From an uncultured Planococcus sp. (lineage in GTDB: Bacteria; Bacillota; Bacilli; Bacillales_A; Planococcaceae): a stretch of DNA of 64,000 nt. Below are positions 50,476 through 58,107 of the stretch, one piece after another. Position 1 is the stretch's first letter; each line of letters starts with the position of its first letter. Both the position numbers and the translations under genes were made by a program. The stretch covers positions 372,001 through 436,000 of the forward strand of contig CANNAE010000002.1 in the NCBI GenBank assembly GCA_947502505.1, read 5' to 3'. The notes beneath the pieces were generated by a model, which worked only from the letters and a program-made list of their open reading frames with translations, ran no database searches and had not been told where the DNA came from.

Positions 50476-51333
50476 TTAAGAGTTGTGCTTAGGCACCAGC
50501 ATGAAGCCCAATTGCTCAATCGCTATTTTCAGGGTGGCTTCCATTCGTTCCCCTTTTAAAGAATGGGCAAAATGCGGCACCTGCATCGCCATCGCCGGTA
50601 AAATACCGGTAATGATTGGGGTGATGCCCATGATTTTCAACGCTTTGATCAAATTCAGCAAAGGCTGTTCAATGCGTGGGTCGATTTCGGTAATACCGGA
50701 AAAATCCATGATCAAGTAGTCAACTTCCCCACTTGCTTTCATGACCACATCGTCAATCAATTGGTAAGCCCGCTCAAGCGTGATATGGCCAATGATTGGC
50801 AGGATGGAAATGGCGTCTGACAAAGGAACAAGCGGCGAAGACAAAGTTTGGATTTCCTGTTGGGCCTTGTTGAGCTCGAGAATATAGCTCAGCAAAGACG
50901 ACATCATCTCAAACATCTCCTGTTGCTGCTCTGTGAAATGGAACGGGTGCTTGTCCAAGCCGCAGATGGTGCCATACACTTCCCCGCTATCATAATAAAT
51001 CGGGATGCCGATAAATGCCCCATTGCCAAACTGGGAAGCGACCGGCAGCATGCTTGCCCCTTCGTCAGCAGCGATATCTTCAATCCATAGCGGCTCCTGG
51101 CCGGCATTGATTGCCAGGCTGCAGAAAGTCTGATCGAGCGGGGATTGGCTGTTTTCCGTTACCAATTCTTCATTTCTATTAAAAGCTTTCTTGATCGTAT
51201 TGGTTTTTCCATCATTTTCAGCTATAAAAAGCGTATTAATCTCCATTTGACTGCTCAGCATACTCAATACTTGATTTGCTGCATCATTGAAGTTCTGAAA
51301 TTTTCTGGAAGGGCCGATTGTCTGGTATTCCAT
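50476..51333 (-). CDS. GAF-STAS regulator (paralogue)
   Basis: A 285-residue protein with the same architecture as that at 22808-23653: GAF (about residues 15-160; FCSLAINAGQEPLWIEDI, GAFIGIPIYYDSGEVYGTICGLD) and STAS (about 170-280; LVPLSDAISILPIIGHI, LIMDFSGITEI, IMGITPIITGILP). Ser follows Asp-Phe at the STAS position equivalent to the RsbT target. Overall identity to the paralogue is modest. It lies between cardiolipin synthase and a MEDS-domain gene, all on the reverse strand. A stressosome-like role is inferred. Confidence 0.82.
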   Translation of the reverse strand: MEYQTIGPSRKFQNFNDAANQVLSMLSSQMEINTLFIAENDGKTNTIKKAFNRNEELVTENSQSPLDQTFCSLAINAGQEPLWIEDIAADEGASMLPVASQFGNGAFIGIPIYYDSGEVYGTICGLDKHPFHFTEQQQEMFEMMSSLLSYILELNKAQQEIQTLSSPLVPLSDAISILPIIGHITLERAYQLIDDVVMKASGEVDYLIMDFSGITEIDPRIEQPLLNLIKALKIMGITPIITGILPAMAMQVPHFAHSLKGERMEATLKIAIEQLGFMLVPKHNS

Positions 51334-51433
51334 ATAATCCCTCCTCTATCCAACGCACCATAGGAATCGGGCGCATTTCGTTAACGATACTATAAGCGGT
51401 TCTGCGATTGCAATATACAGGCTTTTCGCCATG

Positions 51434-51472
51434 AAAAAAGCCTGGACCGGCAATTGCCCGGTCCCGGCTTTA
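51434..51472 (-). terminator. Terminator of the MEDS-domain gene
   Basis: On the reverse strand AAAGCCGGGACCGG pairs with CCGGTCCAGGCTTT (one mismatch) around GCAATTG and is followed by TTTTC. Confidence 0.82.
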
Positions 51473-52030
51473 TGTAGCTTGGTATTGATCGGAAGCAACC
51501 AGTTCGTCTTCCAATAATACATATGGATGGGTTTTCATCAAACTTTCCGTTAAATGACGCGGCATCCGTTGTTGTTCGTATGCACATACCAATGGGAAGG
51601 CGTATTCGTTCACAGCCCGGTCCGCCATCTTCTCGAAATCTTCTATCAGGAACAATGGTTCTTTTACACTTTCCCATTCCACATGGGCCCATGAACGGAA
51701 GGCTTGCTTGTTTTCGATAAAAGGCTGTACCGTTTTTGTGAAATATTGATGGATGGCCGGCGGATGGTAACTCCCGGTCGACCAATAGAATTGCAGGCTG
51801 TTGACGAAATGCACTTTGCCCATTTGTTCTTTGGAATAGCGCTCTTTAAGAGTTTGTTGGATTTTTCTTGTAAGGCGCTCGTTTTCGACAATTAACACAT
51901 GGTCGCCGGCAGTTACACCTTCTTCTATATAGTGAAGCAGTTGCTGCAAGTAATTTTCCGTTCCATTATAGGCATACAGGACATGCACATTGCGTTGTCC
52001 TTTTAGCAATTCATTCATTGTATATTCCAC
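51470..52030 (-). CDS. MEDS-domain sensory protein
   Basis: A 186-residue single-domain protein. NVHVLYAYNGTENYLQQLLHYIEEGVTAGDHVLIVENE is the P-loop-less RecA-like start of the MEDS (DcmR sensory) domain; RSWAHVEWESVK, MADRAVNEYAFPLVCAYEQQRMP and HPYVLLEDELV follow as in the family. MEDS domains occur with histidine kinases and anti-sigma regulators and probably bind small ligands (family knowledge). It starts at GTG after GAGAAGG. It neighbours a GAF-STAS gene, so it may belong to the same stress pathway (inference). Confidence 0.78.
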   Translation of the reverse strand: MEYTMNELLKGQRNVHVLYAYNGTENYLQQLLHYIEEGVTAGDHVLIVENERLTRKIQQTLKERYSKEQMGKVHFVNSLQFYWSTGSYHPPAIHQYFTKTVQPFIENKQAFRSWAHVEWESVKEPLFLIEDFEKMADRAVNEYAFPLVCAYEQQRMPRHLTESLMKTHPYVLLEDELVASDQYQAT

Positions 52031-52218
52031 CCGGGCAACCTTCTCTCTTCCGTTGATGGCCCCGTAAAAGGGTCACCGGAAACATTGTTCGTTATCATTG
52101 AATTATACCATTTTCTTATATTTAAATGTGTTTATTTCCCTTTTCTCATCTACTATCCACTCAATAAGAACCAATTGAAGCGCTCCCACGCTTATGCAAA
52201 TTGGTAATAATGATAATA
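52031..52218. other. AT-rich gap upstream of the MEDS gene
   Basis: About 190 bp without coding potential between the MEDS gene start and the hairpin-flanked repeat. GAACCAATTGAAGCG and similar stretches give no recognised operator. Confidence 0.4.
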
Positions 52219-52247
52219 AAAAAAAGAGAGCCGGGGCTCTCTTTTTT
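52219..52247. terminator. Terminator-type hairpin, left of repeat copy A
   Basis: An A run, GAGAGCC-GG-GGCTCTC and a T run. It is nearly identical to the hairpin at 52557-52584 on the other side of the repeat. Confidence 0.85.
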
Positions 52248-52556
52248 CTAGGCTGTTGAGAAAGTTAAAAACTCGTATTTTCCGAAGCTTATCGCTCGCT
52301 TTCCGTGGGCTCGCGCCCAAGCCTCCTCAGTCGCTCTGCGCCTTGCGGGGTCTCGGTCGTCTCGCTGATCCACAGGAAAGATAAGGTTGACCTACGGGAG
52401 GCATTATCTTTGCGAAGTAATGCGCAGCATTATTGAGCAGAAGGGTTTACGAGCGAACGCTTCTCCAAATACTTAAAGAGTTCGTTGATTTTTCATTGTG
52501 GAATAGTCTCACGCTCTTTTCATTAATAGAGGATTACAGACTTCTTCAACACTCTG
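52248..52556 (+). mobile_element. MITE-like repeat, copy A
   Basis: A 309-bp non-coding element. The left end (TAGGCTGTTGAGAAAGT) and the reverse complement of the right end (CAGAGTGTTGAAGAAGT) agree at 13 of 17 positions, so it has imperfect terminal inverted repeats. The interior is GC-rich and contains the hairpin GGGC-TCGC-GCCC and CTTGCGGGGTCTCGGTCG. Copy B at 58108-58343 is its inverted relative and lacks about 70 bp near the middle (A carries an extra segment around 52371-52450). No transposase is encoded. It is bracketed by two near-identical terminator hairpins. Confidence 0.8.
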
Positions 52557-52584
52557 AAAAAAAGAGAGCCGAGGCTCTCTTTTT
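52557..52584 (-). terminator. Terminator-type hairpin, right of repeat copy A
   Basis: GAGAGCC-GA-GGCTCTC between A and T runs, followed by CTAGG as in the left copy. On the reverse strand it is placed to terminate the surface protein gene that ends at 52595. Confidence 0.85.
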
Positions 52585-52594
52585 CTAGGAATCA

Positions 52595-53929
52595 TTATTG
52601 TTTTTTAGTCTGACGATACGTCAATGTTCCAGCTGCCATGAAGATCAATGCGCTTAGTGCTACCCATAGGATCATGGTGTTGGATTGGTTAGCAGTGCCA
52701 CCGAATCCAGTAGAAGGCATTTTATCAGGTGCTGTGTTCTCGAAGTTCTCTGGGAACTGATCGACAACTGCGCCGCTCAATCCTTTACCGATATCGAACA
52801 TGATCGCATAGCCTGCACGGTAAGTGTCATAAGATGCTGCATAGTCACCATCTACATACTGTTGGAATGTATCGATAACAGATTGTTCATGTGCTTCTAC
52901 GCCTGCAATGGTTTCATCCAAAGGCATGCGGTCTTCAGTAGCTTGGTTCAAGAACGTTCCAAGGTCAGTAGCAAATGTGCTTGTCAATGTAGACAAAGCT
53001 TGGTCTTTCGCTTGCTGGTCTTCTGAAGCTGTAGCGTTAGCCAAGTCGCCTTGGACAGTGATGTGCTCGTTGTTCCAAATTTTCACGAACTGGTTGCTTG
53101 CTTCTTCTCCATATACTGAAGCTAGTGCTGAACGGAATTCTTCAGTGTTTTGGTCTTGTGCCCAGTTGACGAAATCAAAGTCAGCTGATCCATTGAAGCC
53201 TTTTGTCATGCTTAGTTCTGCAAGAGCGAAGTGTTCTGCCGCGATGCGGTTAACTGTAGAACGGAAATCGCCTGCCGGTGTGTTCGGGTTAGAGAACTGA
53301 TCCGGGTACTGGGCGGAAATGGCTCCACTGATTGCGCTGCCTGCTCCGAAAATTTGCTTGAAGCCTTCAAGGTAGTTTGTGTAAGCTGCTTCGTAATCAC
53401 CTTCTACGTATAGATCAAAAGTGTCTTGCACGTAATCTTCATGCTCGCGAAGCGCTGCTGTTGCACCGTCTTCTGGAAGATTTCCTTCTGTTGCCGTTCC
53501 AAGGAATTCGCCCATTTCATCGACGAAAGACTGGATTTGCATCAATGCTTCTTCCTGCATTGCTTCGTCATCTGCTTTCACGGCAGCTGCGTAATCATCT
53601 GTCCCCATATTGTGCTTGTCGAAAATTTCAACGAAAGCTGCTCCGCCTTCTTCACCGTAAACAGAAGCGATGACCGGTTCCATATCGGCTGCGTTTTCAT
53701 CAAGAGCTGCGATAGCTTCGTCTGCCGCTTCGTCTCCGTCGTAAATTTTCATCATGGAATCAACTGCAAGCGCATAATGTTCAGAAAGTAATGAGTCCAA
53801 TGCTGTACGAAGTTCAACGCCTGTCGTTTCTGTTGGCGGTGCTTGTTCTGCTGCCAAGACGCTAGATCCGATTCCTGGCACCAAAAGTGATGCACCTACT
53901 ACTGGTAATAAAAGCTTTTTCATTTTCAT
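52595..53929 (-). CDS. Surface protein with two tandem helical repeats and LPXTG-like sorting signal
   Basis: A 444-residue exported protein. Signal peptide about residues 1-26 (cleavage VLA-AE). Two homologous units of about 165 residues follow (about 38-205 and 215-385), sharing LxxEHYALAxxSM / AEHFALAELSM, ASVYGEE, EHExxVxDTF and YVxGDY. The C-terminus has MPSTG, a 20-residue hydrophobic helix and TYRQTKKQ, the layout of a sortase signal, with Met in the usual Leu position. The domain is not one I recognise; conserved His and Glu in helices could bind metal or haem, but this is speculation. AAGGAGCGG precedes the ATG. Confidence 0.78.
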   Translation of the reverse strand: MKMKKLLLPVVGASLLVPGIGSSVLAAEQAPPTETTGVELRTALDSLLSEHYALAVDSMMKIYDGDEAADEAIAALDENAADMEPVIASVYGEEGGAAFVEIFDKHNMGTDDYAAAVKADDEAMQEEALMQIQSFVDEMGEFLGTATEGNLPEDGATAALREHEDYVQDTFDLYVEGDYEAAYTNYLEGFKQIFGAGSAISGAISAQYPDQFSNPNTPAGDFRSTVNRIAAEHFALAELSMTKGFNGSADFDFVNWAQDQNTEEFRSALASVYGEEASNQFVKIWNNEHITVQGDLANATASEDQQAKDQALSTLTSTFATDLGTFLNQATEDRMPLDETIAGVEAHEQSVIDTFQQYVDGDYAASYDTYRAGYAIMFDIGKGLSGAVVDQFPENFENTAPDKMPSTGFGGTANQSNTMILWVALSALIFMAAGTLTYRQTKKQ

Positions 53930-53941
53930 TCAAACCGCTCC

Positions 53942-53990
53942 TTTGTTTTGTTTTTGTTTTGTTTTGTTTTTGTTTTGTTTTGTTTTCTTA
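53942..53990 (-). repeat. (TTTTG)n-type 16-bp tandem repeat in the leader of the surface protein gene
   Basis: The unit TTTTG-TTTTG-TTTTTG recurs about 2.7 times directly upstream of the AAGGAGCGG ribosome site (on the coding strand, CAAAA-type repeats). The coding-strand leader is therefore A/C-rich and unstructured. Copy-number changes would alter leader length. Confidence 0.85.
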
Positions 53991-54059
53991 TAAGCTCAAC
54001 GGAGCGGGTTTTCATTTAGATCACATATTTCCAACTTTTTTTAAAAAAACTTTTTTCGT

Positions 54060-54089
54060 TGAAACGGTTACATCGGAAATTACCGTTTA
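54060..54089 (+). promoter_or_regulatory. Inverted repeat or possible ECF-type promoter before the SDR gene
   Basis: AAACGGT (54062-54068) and ACCGTTT (54082-54088) are a perfect 7-bp inverted repeat 13 nt apart. TGAAAC ... CGTTTA within it resembles an ECF sigma promoter, but the spacer (18 nt) is slightly long. Either reading is uncertain. Confidence 0.35.
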
Positions 54090-54187
54090 AATGCAGCCAT
54101 GCGTGGTATTTGAGGAAGAGCAAGAATGATGAACGCAGTAAAACGCTGGAAGTTAATCATGGCATTATTTTAGAGGAGGAATACATT

Positions 54188-55018
54188 TTGAGTAAATTAC
54201 AAAATAAAGTTACCGTCATTACAGGTGCCGCCACTGGCATCGGAAAAGCGACAGCGGAAGTCTTTGCAGAAGAAGGCGCAATTGTCCTGCTTGCAGATAT
54301 CAAAGAAGACGAGCTGCAGGAAACTGTAGCAAAAATCAACGAAAGCGGCGGCACCGCAAAAAGCTTCCAAGTGAATATCGCCAAGGAAGAAGAAGTTACT
54401 GCTTTCGCTGATCAAGTAAAAGAACAGTATGGAAGCATTCATGCATTATTCAATAACGCCGGCATCGACCAGGAAGGCGGCAAGGTCCATGAGTACCCGG
54501 TTGACCTGTTCGACGACATCACGGCTACTGACTTGCGCGGCACATTTCTCATGAGCAAGTATTTCATTCCGCTTATGATGGATAATGGCGGTGCGATTGT
54601 TAACAACGCATCCATGTCCGGCAGTTTCGCTGATTTGGACCGCTCCGGCTATAACGCTGCGAAAGGCGGCATCATCAATTTCACGAAATCGATCGCCATC
54701 GAATACGGACGCTCTGGCATTCGCGCCAATTCAGTATCCCCTGGCACGATCGAAACACCATTGATCGATGAACTTGCCGGGTCGAAAGAGGAAGAAGCTG
54801 GCCGCGAATTCCGGGAAAGCAATAGATGGCTCGCACCGCTTGGGCGTCTTGGCTTACCAAAGGAAATCGCCACGACGGTCTTGTTCCTTGTCTCGAGCGA
54901 CAGCTCTTATTTGACAGGCCAGGACATCGTAGTGGACGGCGGCCTCACTGCCTACACGTGGCCAGGCAAAATGGTCATGGACGACAGCTGGAAAAAGACG
55001 ACGACAAAAGAACAATAA
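54188..55018 (+). CDS. SDR family oxidoreductase
   Basis: A 276-residue classical SDR: TGAATGIG (about residues 12-19), LLADIKED (NAD-type acidic residue at the end of strand 2), FNNAGID, Ser in NNASMSGS, SGYNAAK and YLTGQDIVVDGG. The acidic residue suggests NAD(H) preference. TTG 54188 is chosen because GGAGG stands 8 nt before it; the ORF upstream of it is not supported. The substrate is unknown; the shape fits glucose/ribitol or 3-oxoacyl reductases. Confidence 0.83.
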   Translation: MSKLQNKVTVITGAATGIGKATAEVFAEEGAIVLLADIKEDELQETVAKINESGGTAKSFQVNIAKEEEVTAFADQVKEQYGSIHALFNNAGIDQEGGKVHEYPVDLFDDITATDLRGTFLMSKYFIPLMMDNGGAIVNNASMSGSFADLDRSGYNAAKGGIINFTKSIAIEYGRSGIRANSVSPGTIETPLIDELAGSKEEEAGREFRESNRWLAPLGRLGLPKEIATTVLFLVSSDSSYLTGQDIVVDGGLTAYTWPGKMVMDDSWKKTTTKEQ

Positions 55019-55028
55019 GACCATAAAA

Positions 55029-55077
55029 AGAACCCCGAATGAGCCGCTTTCAACGGCATCTCGTTCGGGGTTTCTTC
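55029..55077. terminator. Terminator between the SDR and ion channel genes
   Basis: AACCCCGAATGAG and CTCGTTCGGGGTT form a long stem with an internal CCG-CGG hairpin at its tip and a T-rich end. The flanking genes are convergent. Confidence 0.85.
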
Positions 55078-55081
55078 TATA

Positions 55082-55462
55082 CTATTGTTCTTTATCCGGC
55101 AGTTCCCGGGAAGACTTAGGAGTTCCAAACTCTTCCGGACGCTCCAATTTCAAAACGGCATAGGCTAGCCTGATTAATACCATCACCATGACGCCGACAC
55201 CTACTGCCAAGTAGATCATCGTGAAGCTTCGGCTCAAGTTTCCGCTAGGCGCGAGGCCTGTATCAACCCCGGTCGGAATCAGGCTGACGAAAGCGAAATA
55301 GAAGGCATCGAACAATGGCCAAGCTTCTATTTGATAATAGAATAACGTACCCGATAGGACGATGAACGCCAAAGTCAGCAACAAGGTCCTGAATAGTGGG
55401 TCTTTCCCGGTCCTGAAAATGGCCGACAATAATCGTTTCAAGGTCAGTGCAAGTGAAATCAT
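55082..55462 (-). CDS. Two-helix ion channel-like protein without a GYG filter
   Basis: A 126-residue protein with the TM-pore-TM layout of Ion_trans_2 potassium channels: helix 1 about residues 24-46, pore region 50-72, helix 2 76-102. The pore helix FYFAFVSLIPTG and the residue after it match K+ channels, but the expected TVGYGD is TGVDTG, so the GYG filter is missing. It may be a divergent or inactive channel or have another ion preference. The ATG follows AAAAGGAGTCTAGAGCGG. Confidence 0.65.
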   Translation of the reverse strand: MISLALTLKRLLSAIFRTGKDPLFRTLLLTLAFIVLSGTLFYYQIEAWPLFDAFYFAFVSLIPTGVDTGLAPSGNLSRSFTMIYLAVGVGVMVMVLIRLAYAVLKLERPEEFGTPKSSRELPDKEQ

Positions 55463-55483
55463 CCGCTCTAGACTCCTTTTCTT

Positions 55484-55954
55484 CTATAGATACTTGGACA
55501 ACATAGCTTTAGGAATATGGCAATAATCGTCCGGGCACTTATCCAAGCGGTCCTGATGCTCTGCTGCACTCGCTACATAATTTTTAAGCGGCAACACTTC
55601 GACTGCGATACGCTCCGAATCCAGCCTTTCATTTATGAAGGCTCTCGCCGCCGTTAAATGCTCCGGGCTTTCGCTATAGACACCGGTCCTGTATTTCTCG
55701 CCGACATCTTCGCCTTGGTTATTGACGCTGTAGGGATCGATGATTTCAAAAAAATAGCCCATCAATTGCTGGACCGATACGTGTGCTGGATCGAATATCG
55801 TTTTAACACATTCCGCATAGCCATCGTATTCCCCTTTAAGTGTCTGTGTCATGCCATTGGCCCGCCCTGCTTCAGTGGAGAGGACGCCGGGCAATGTTTT
55901 GACGAACGCTTGGACACCCCATAAGCATCCGCCTGCCAGGTAAATCGTTTCCAT
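55484..55954 (-). CDS. msrA: Peptide-methionine (S)-S-oxide reductase
   Basis: A 156-residue MsrA. The active site is GGCLWGVQA at residues 7-15 (catalytic Cys; Leu in place of the usual Phe). YDPAHVSVQQLMGYFFEIIDPYS is not written as one motif here, but the segments DPYSVNNQGEDVGEKYRTGVY and RAFINE are the expected family sequence. It repairs oxidised methionine. ATG 55954 is 7 nt after GAGGGA; two earlier in-frame starts have poor spacing. Residues that would supply resolving Cys near the C-terminus are limited (KCPDDYC). Confidence 0.9.
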   Translation of the reverse strand: METIYLAGGCLWGVQAFVKTLPGVLSTEAGRANGMTQTLKGEYDGYAECVKTIFDPAHVSVQQLMGYFFEIIDPYSVNNQGEDVGEKYRTGVYSESPEHLTAARAFINERLDSERIAVEVLPLKNYVASAAEHQDRLDKCPDDYCHIPKAMLSKYL

Positions 55955-56014
55955 CGTCATTCCCTCTTTTCCAATTGTCATTTTCTTCTACAGCCCGCTG
56001 TTTTCCAGCAGCTT

Positions 56015-56899
56015 TTACCGAGCTTGTTGTTTGACCATTTCGATGAATACCGATAAAGCCTTCGTCTGGAAATGGGAGTTGGTCACTAGCGAAAACTTTC
56101 TGGGATAGGGCATGCCTTCTACGTCCAAGATGGCGAGTTCGCCGTGGCGTATTTCTTTTTGTATAGCCCATTCCGATAACACACTGATCCCGGTCCCCGC
56201 TTCGATCATGGCCTTGATTGGCTGAGTGCTGCTGAATTGCATGAAGGTGGATGGATGGCAACGATGTTCGGCGAAGATGTTTTCTGCGGCCTCTCTTGTT
56301 CCGGAACCTTCTTCCCTCAGTACCCATACCTGTTGCTGGAGTTCAGACATGGTGATTTTTTCACCGCGGCGAGCCAGCGGATGATGCACGGAGGCGAAAA
56401 TAACCATCTGGTCTTCAGCGAAAATTTCTGTGTGCAATTGCAAGCTCTCTTTATGATGCCCTTCCACAATCCCAATGTCCAACACATGTTTGGATACCGC
56501 TTCTGCGATCGAGGCCGTGTTCCCGATCGTCACTTCGACTTCAATCTGCGGAAACGCTTCTTTTAATTGGGCCAAGATACTCGGCAAAATATATTCGCCG
56601 AATGTGTAGCTGGCCCCGACCGCTAGTTTCCCGGCAGCCACTGTGCTCAAATCTTCTACTAAATGGCGCATGCGTTCATCGATTTTGGCCATTTCGACTG
56701 CGTGCTGGTAAACAATTTCCCCTGCTTTATTCAATCGGACGTATTTATTGGTCCTTTCCAGCAATTGAACCCCCAATTCATTTTCCAATCCTCGAATATA
56801 CTGGCTTACCGCAGGCTGGCTCATATGCAATTGCTTAGCTGCATTAGAGAAATTTTTTTCTTGTGCCACTTTAATGAAGACTTCCAAGGCCTGATTCAT
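56015..56899 (-). CDS. LysR family transcriptional regulator
   Basis: A 294-residue LTTR: N-terminal winged helix with FSNAAKQLHMSQPAVSQYIRGLENELGVQLLER (recognition helix about residues 20-50, read as several short motifs) and a C-terminal two-lobed sensor (LAVGASYTFGEYILP, WVLREEGSGTREAAE, GISVLSEWAI). It is related to CysL/YtlI-type regulators of sulfur and transport genes. It is divergent from a YeiH-type permease, and TGATAA-N10-TTATCA lies between them, so it probably controls that gene. The effector is unknown. Confidence 0.88.
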   Translation of the reverse strand: MNQALEVFIKVAQEKNFSNAAKQLHMSQPAVSQYIRGLENELGVQLLERTNKYVRLNKAGEIVYQHAVEMAKIDERMRHLVEDLSTVAAGKLAVGASYTFGEYILPSILAQLKEAFPQIEVEVTIGNTASIAEAVSKHVLDIGIVEGHHKESLQLHTEIFAEDQMVIFASVHHPLARRGEKITMSELQQQVWVLREEGSGTREAAENIFAEHRCHPSTFMQFSSTQPIKAMIEAGTGISVLSEWAIQKEIRHGELAILDVEGMPYPRKFSLVTNSHFQTKALSVFIEMVKQQAR

Positions 56900-56920
56900 T
56901 CATGCACCTCCTTAAATGAA

Positions 56921-56942
56921 TGATAATAATATCTACTTATCA
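56921..56942. promoter_or_regulatory. Candidate LysR-type operator
   Basis: TGATAA, 10 nt, TTATCA: a perfect 6-bp inverted repeat, with the T-N-A ends usual for LysR boxes, about 22 bp before the regulator start and 67 bp before the divergent gene. Confidence 0.55.
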
Positions 56943-57008
56943 TCAGACTATTTTATATTTATTATACTTATAGACATGACGCCCGTACAATAAAATAGAG
57001 GTGTTTAT

Positions 57009-58025
57009 ATGTCAGCAAACAATCGGTTTTTCAGCTCTTTACCAGGTAACGCCTGGTTCAAGGGCATCGTGTTCACATTTTTTATCGCATTTTTAGGATA
57101 TTTACTTGCACTGGTCCCGGGATTCAATTTCATCGGGCAATTGGCGTGCGCCATCATCATCGCTGTGGCTTACCGGCAATTGTTCGGCTATCCGGAAAGC
57201 TTGCGAAGCGGCATCGCTTTTTCTTCTAAACGGCTCCTGCGGGCAGCCATTATCCTGTACGGCCTGAAGCTCAACGTCCATATCATTTTAGAAGATGGGC
57301 TTGGCCTATTGGCAAGAGATGCAGCTGTCGTGCTGTTAGCGATTTTCGGGATTTTGTTGTTGGCCAAACTTTTTAAAGCCGACCGTAATATCTCGCTATT
57401 GCTTGGGGTCGGCACCGGCATTTGCGGTGCTGCCGCCATTGCGGCTGTAGCCCCGATCATAAAAGCGAAAGACGAAGATACCGCAATCGGCGTCGGCATC
57501 ATTGCGCTAATGGGTACGGTGTTCGCTATCTCCTATACCATTTTGCGCCCATTTCTGCCGATTGGGGATATCGAATACGGCATGTGGGCGGGCATGAGTT
57601 TACATGAAGTGGCGCATGTGGCCCTGGCCGGCGCGCCTGCTGGTGAAGCGGGCCTTGCCATGGCGCTGCTTGCCAAACTTGGCCGTGTATTTTTACTTAT
57701 CCCGGTCTGCTTTATCTTCATCTGGATCATGAAACGCAAAACACCTACTGGAGATGTCTCCAGTAAAGTGGAATTCCCTTGGTTTCTTCTTGGGTTCATG
57801 GGCATGAGCTTGTTTGGCAGCTATGCACTGGGGCCAATCATCCCGGTGTCTGAAGGAATGATGGATTTCATCTCGATCCTCACTACCTGGCTTTTGACGG
57901 CAGCGATGGTCGGTTTAGGCTTGAATGTAAGCTTAAAAGATGTAAAAGAACGCGCTTTGCTGCCTTTACTCGTTATGACCATCGTCTCGCTATCCATTTC
58001 CGTCATCACTTTCTTCACGCTTTAG
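57009..58025 (+). CDS. YeiH-family (UPF0324) putative sulfate/anion exporter
   Basis: A 338-residue membrane protein with about ten helices. Family hallmarks: SLLLGVGTGICGAAAIAAVAPI (written here in part), MSLHEVAHVALAGAPAG (conserved His) and GLGLNVSLKD near the C-terminus. YeiH proteins are annotated as putative sulfate export transporters, but the evidence for the substrate is thin. The divergent LysR gene fits regulation by sulfur or oxidative compounds. The ATG follows AGAGGTGTTTAT. It ends before a terminator-type hairpin next to the repeat copy B. Confidence 0.85.
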   Translation: MSANNRFFSSLPGNAWFKGIVFTFFIAFLGYLLALVPGFNFIGQLACAIIIAVAYRQLFGYPESLRSGIAFSSKRLLRAAIILYGLKLNVHIILEDGLGLLARDAAVVLLAIFGILLLAKLFKADRNISLLLGVGTGICGAAAIAAVAPIIKAKDEDTAIGVGIIALMGTVFAISYTILRPFLPIGDIEYGMWAGMSLHEVAHVALAGAPAGEAGLAMALLAKLGRVFLLIPVCFIFIWIMKRKTPTGDVSSKVEFPWFLLGFMGMSLFGSYALGPIIPVSEGMMDFISILTTWLLTAAMVGLGLNVSLKDVKERALLPLLVMTIVSLSISVITFFTL

Positions 58026-58073
58026 ACAGATATTGTAGAATTCAAACGGCAAAAGTCAATCAATACCTACGAC

Positions 58074-58107
58074 AAAAGGGGCAATGGCATGATAGCCATC
58101 GCCCTTT
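58074..58107 (+). terminator. Terminator-type hairpin, left of repeat copy B
   Basis: AAAGGGGCAATGGC and GCCATCGCCCTTT form a stem with a short loop, placed to terminate the YeiH-type gene. The hairpin at 58344-58380 on the other side of the repeat is almost identical (as direct or inverted copy). Confidence 0.8.

Noticed and set aside
52248-52556. Part of a full insertion sequence
   Set aside because: No transposase reading frame or fragment is found in either orientation; only the ends and a GC-rich middle remain.
54059-54187. Upstream extension of the SDR gene
   Set aside because: The extension has no similarity to SDR N-termini and contains a promoter-like inverted repeat; the TTG with GGAGG 8 nt before it is better.
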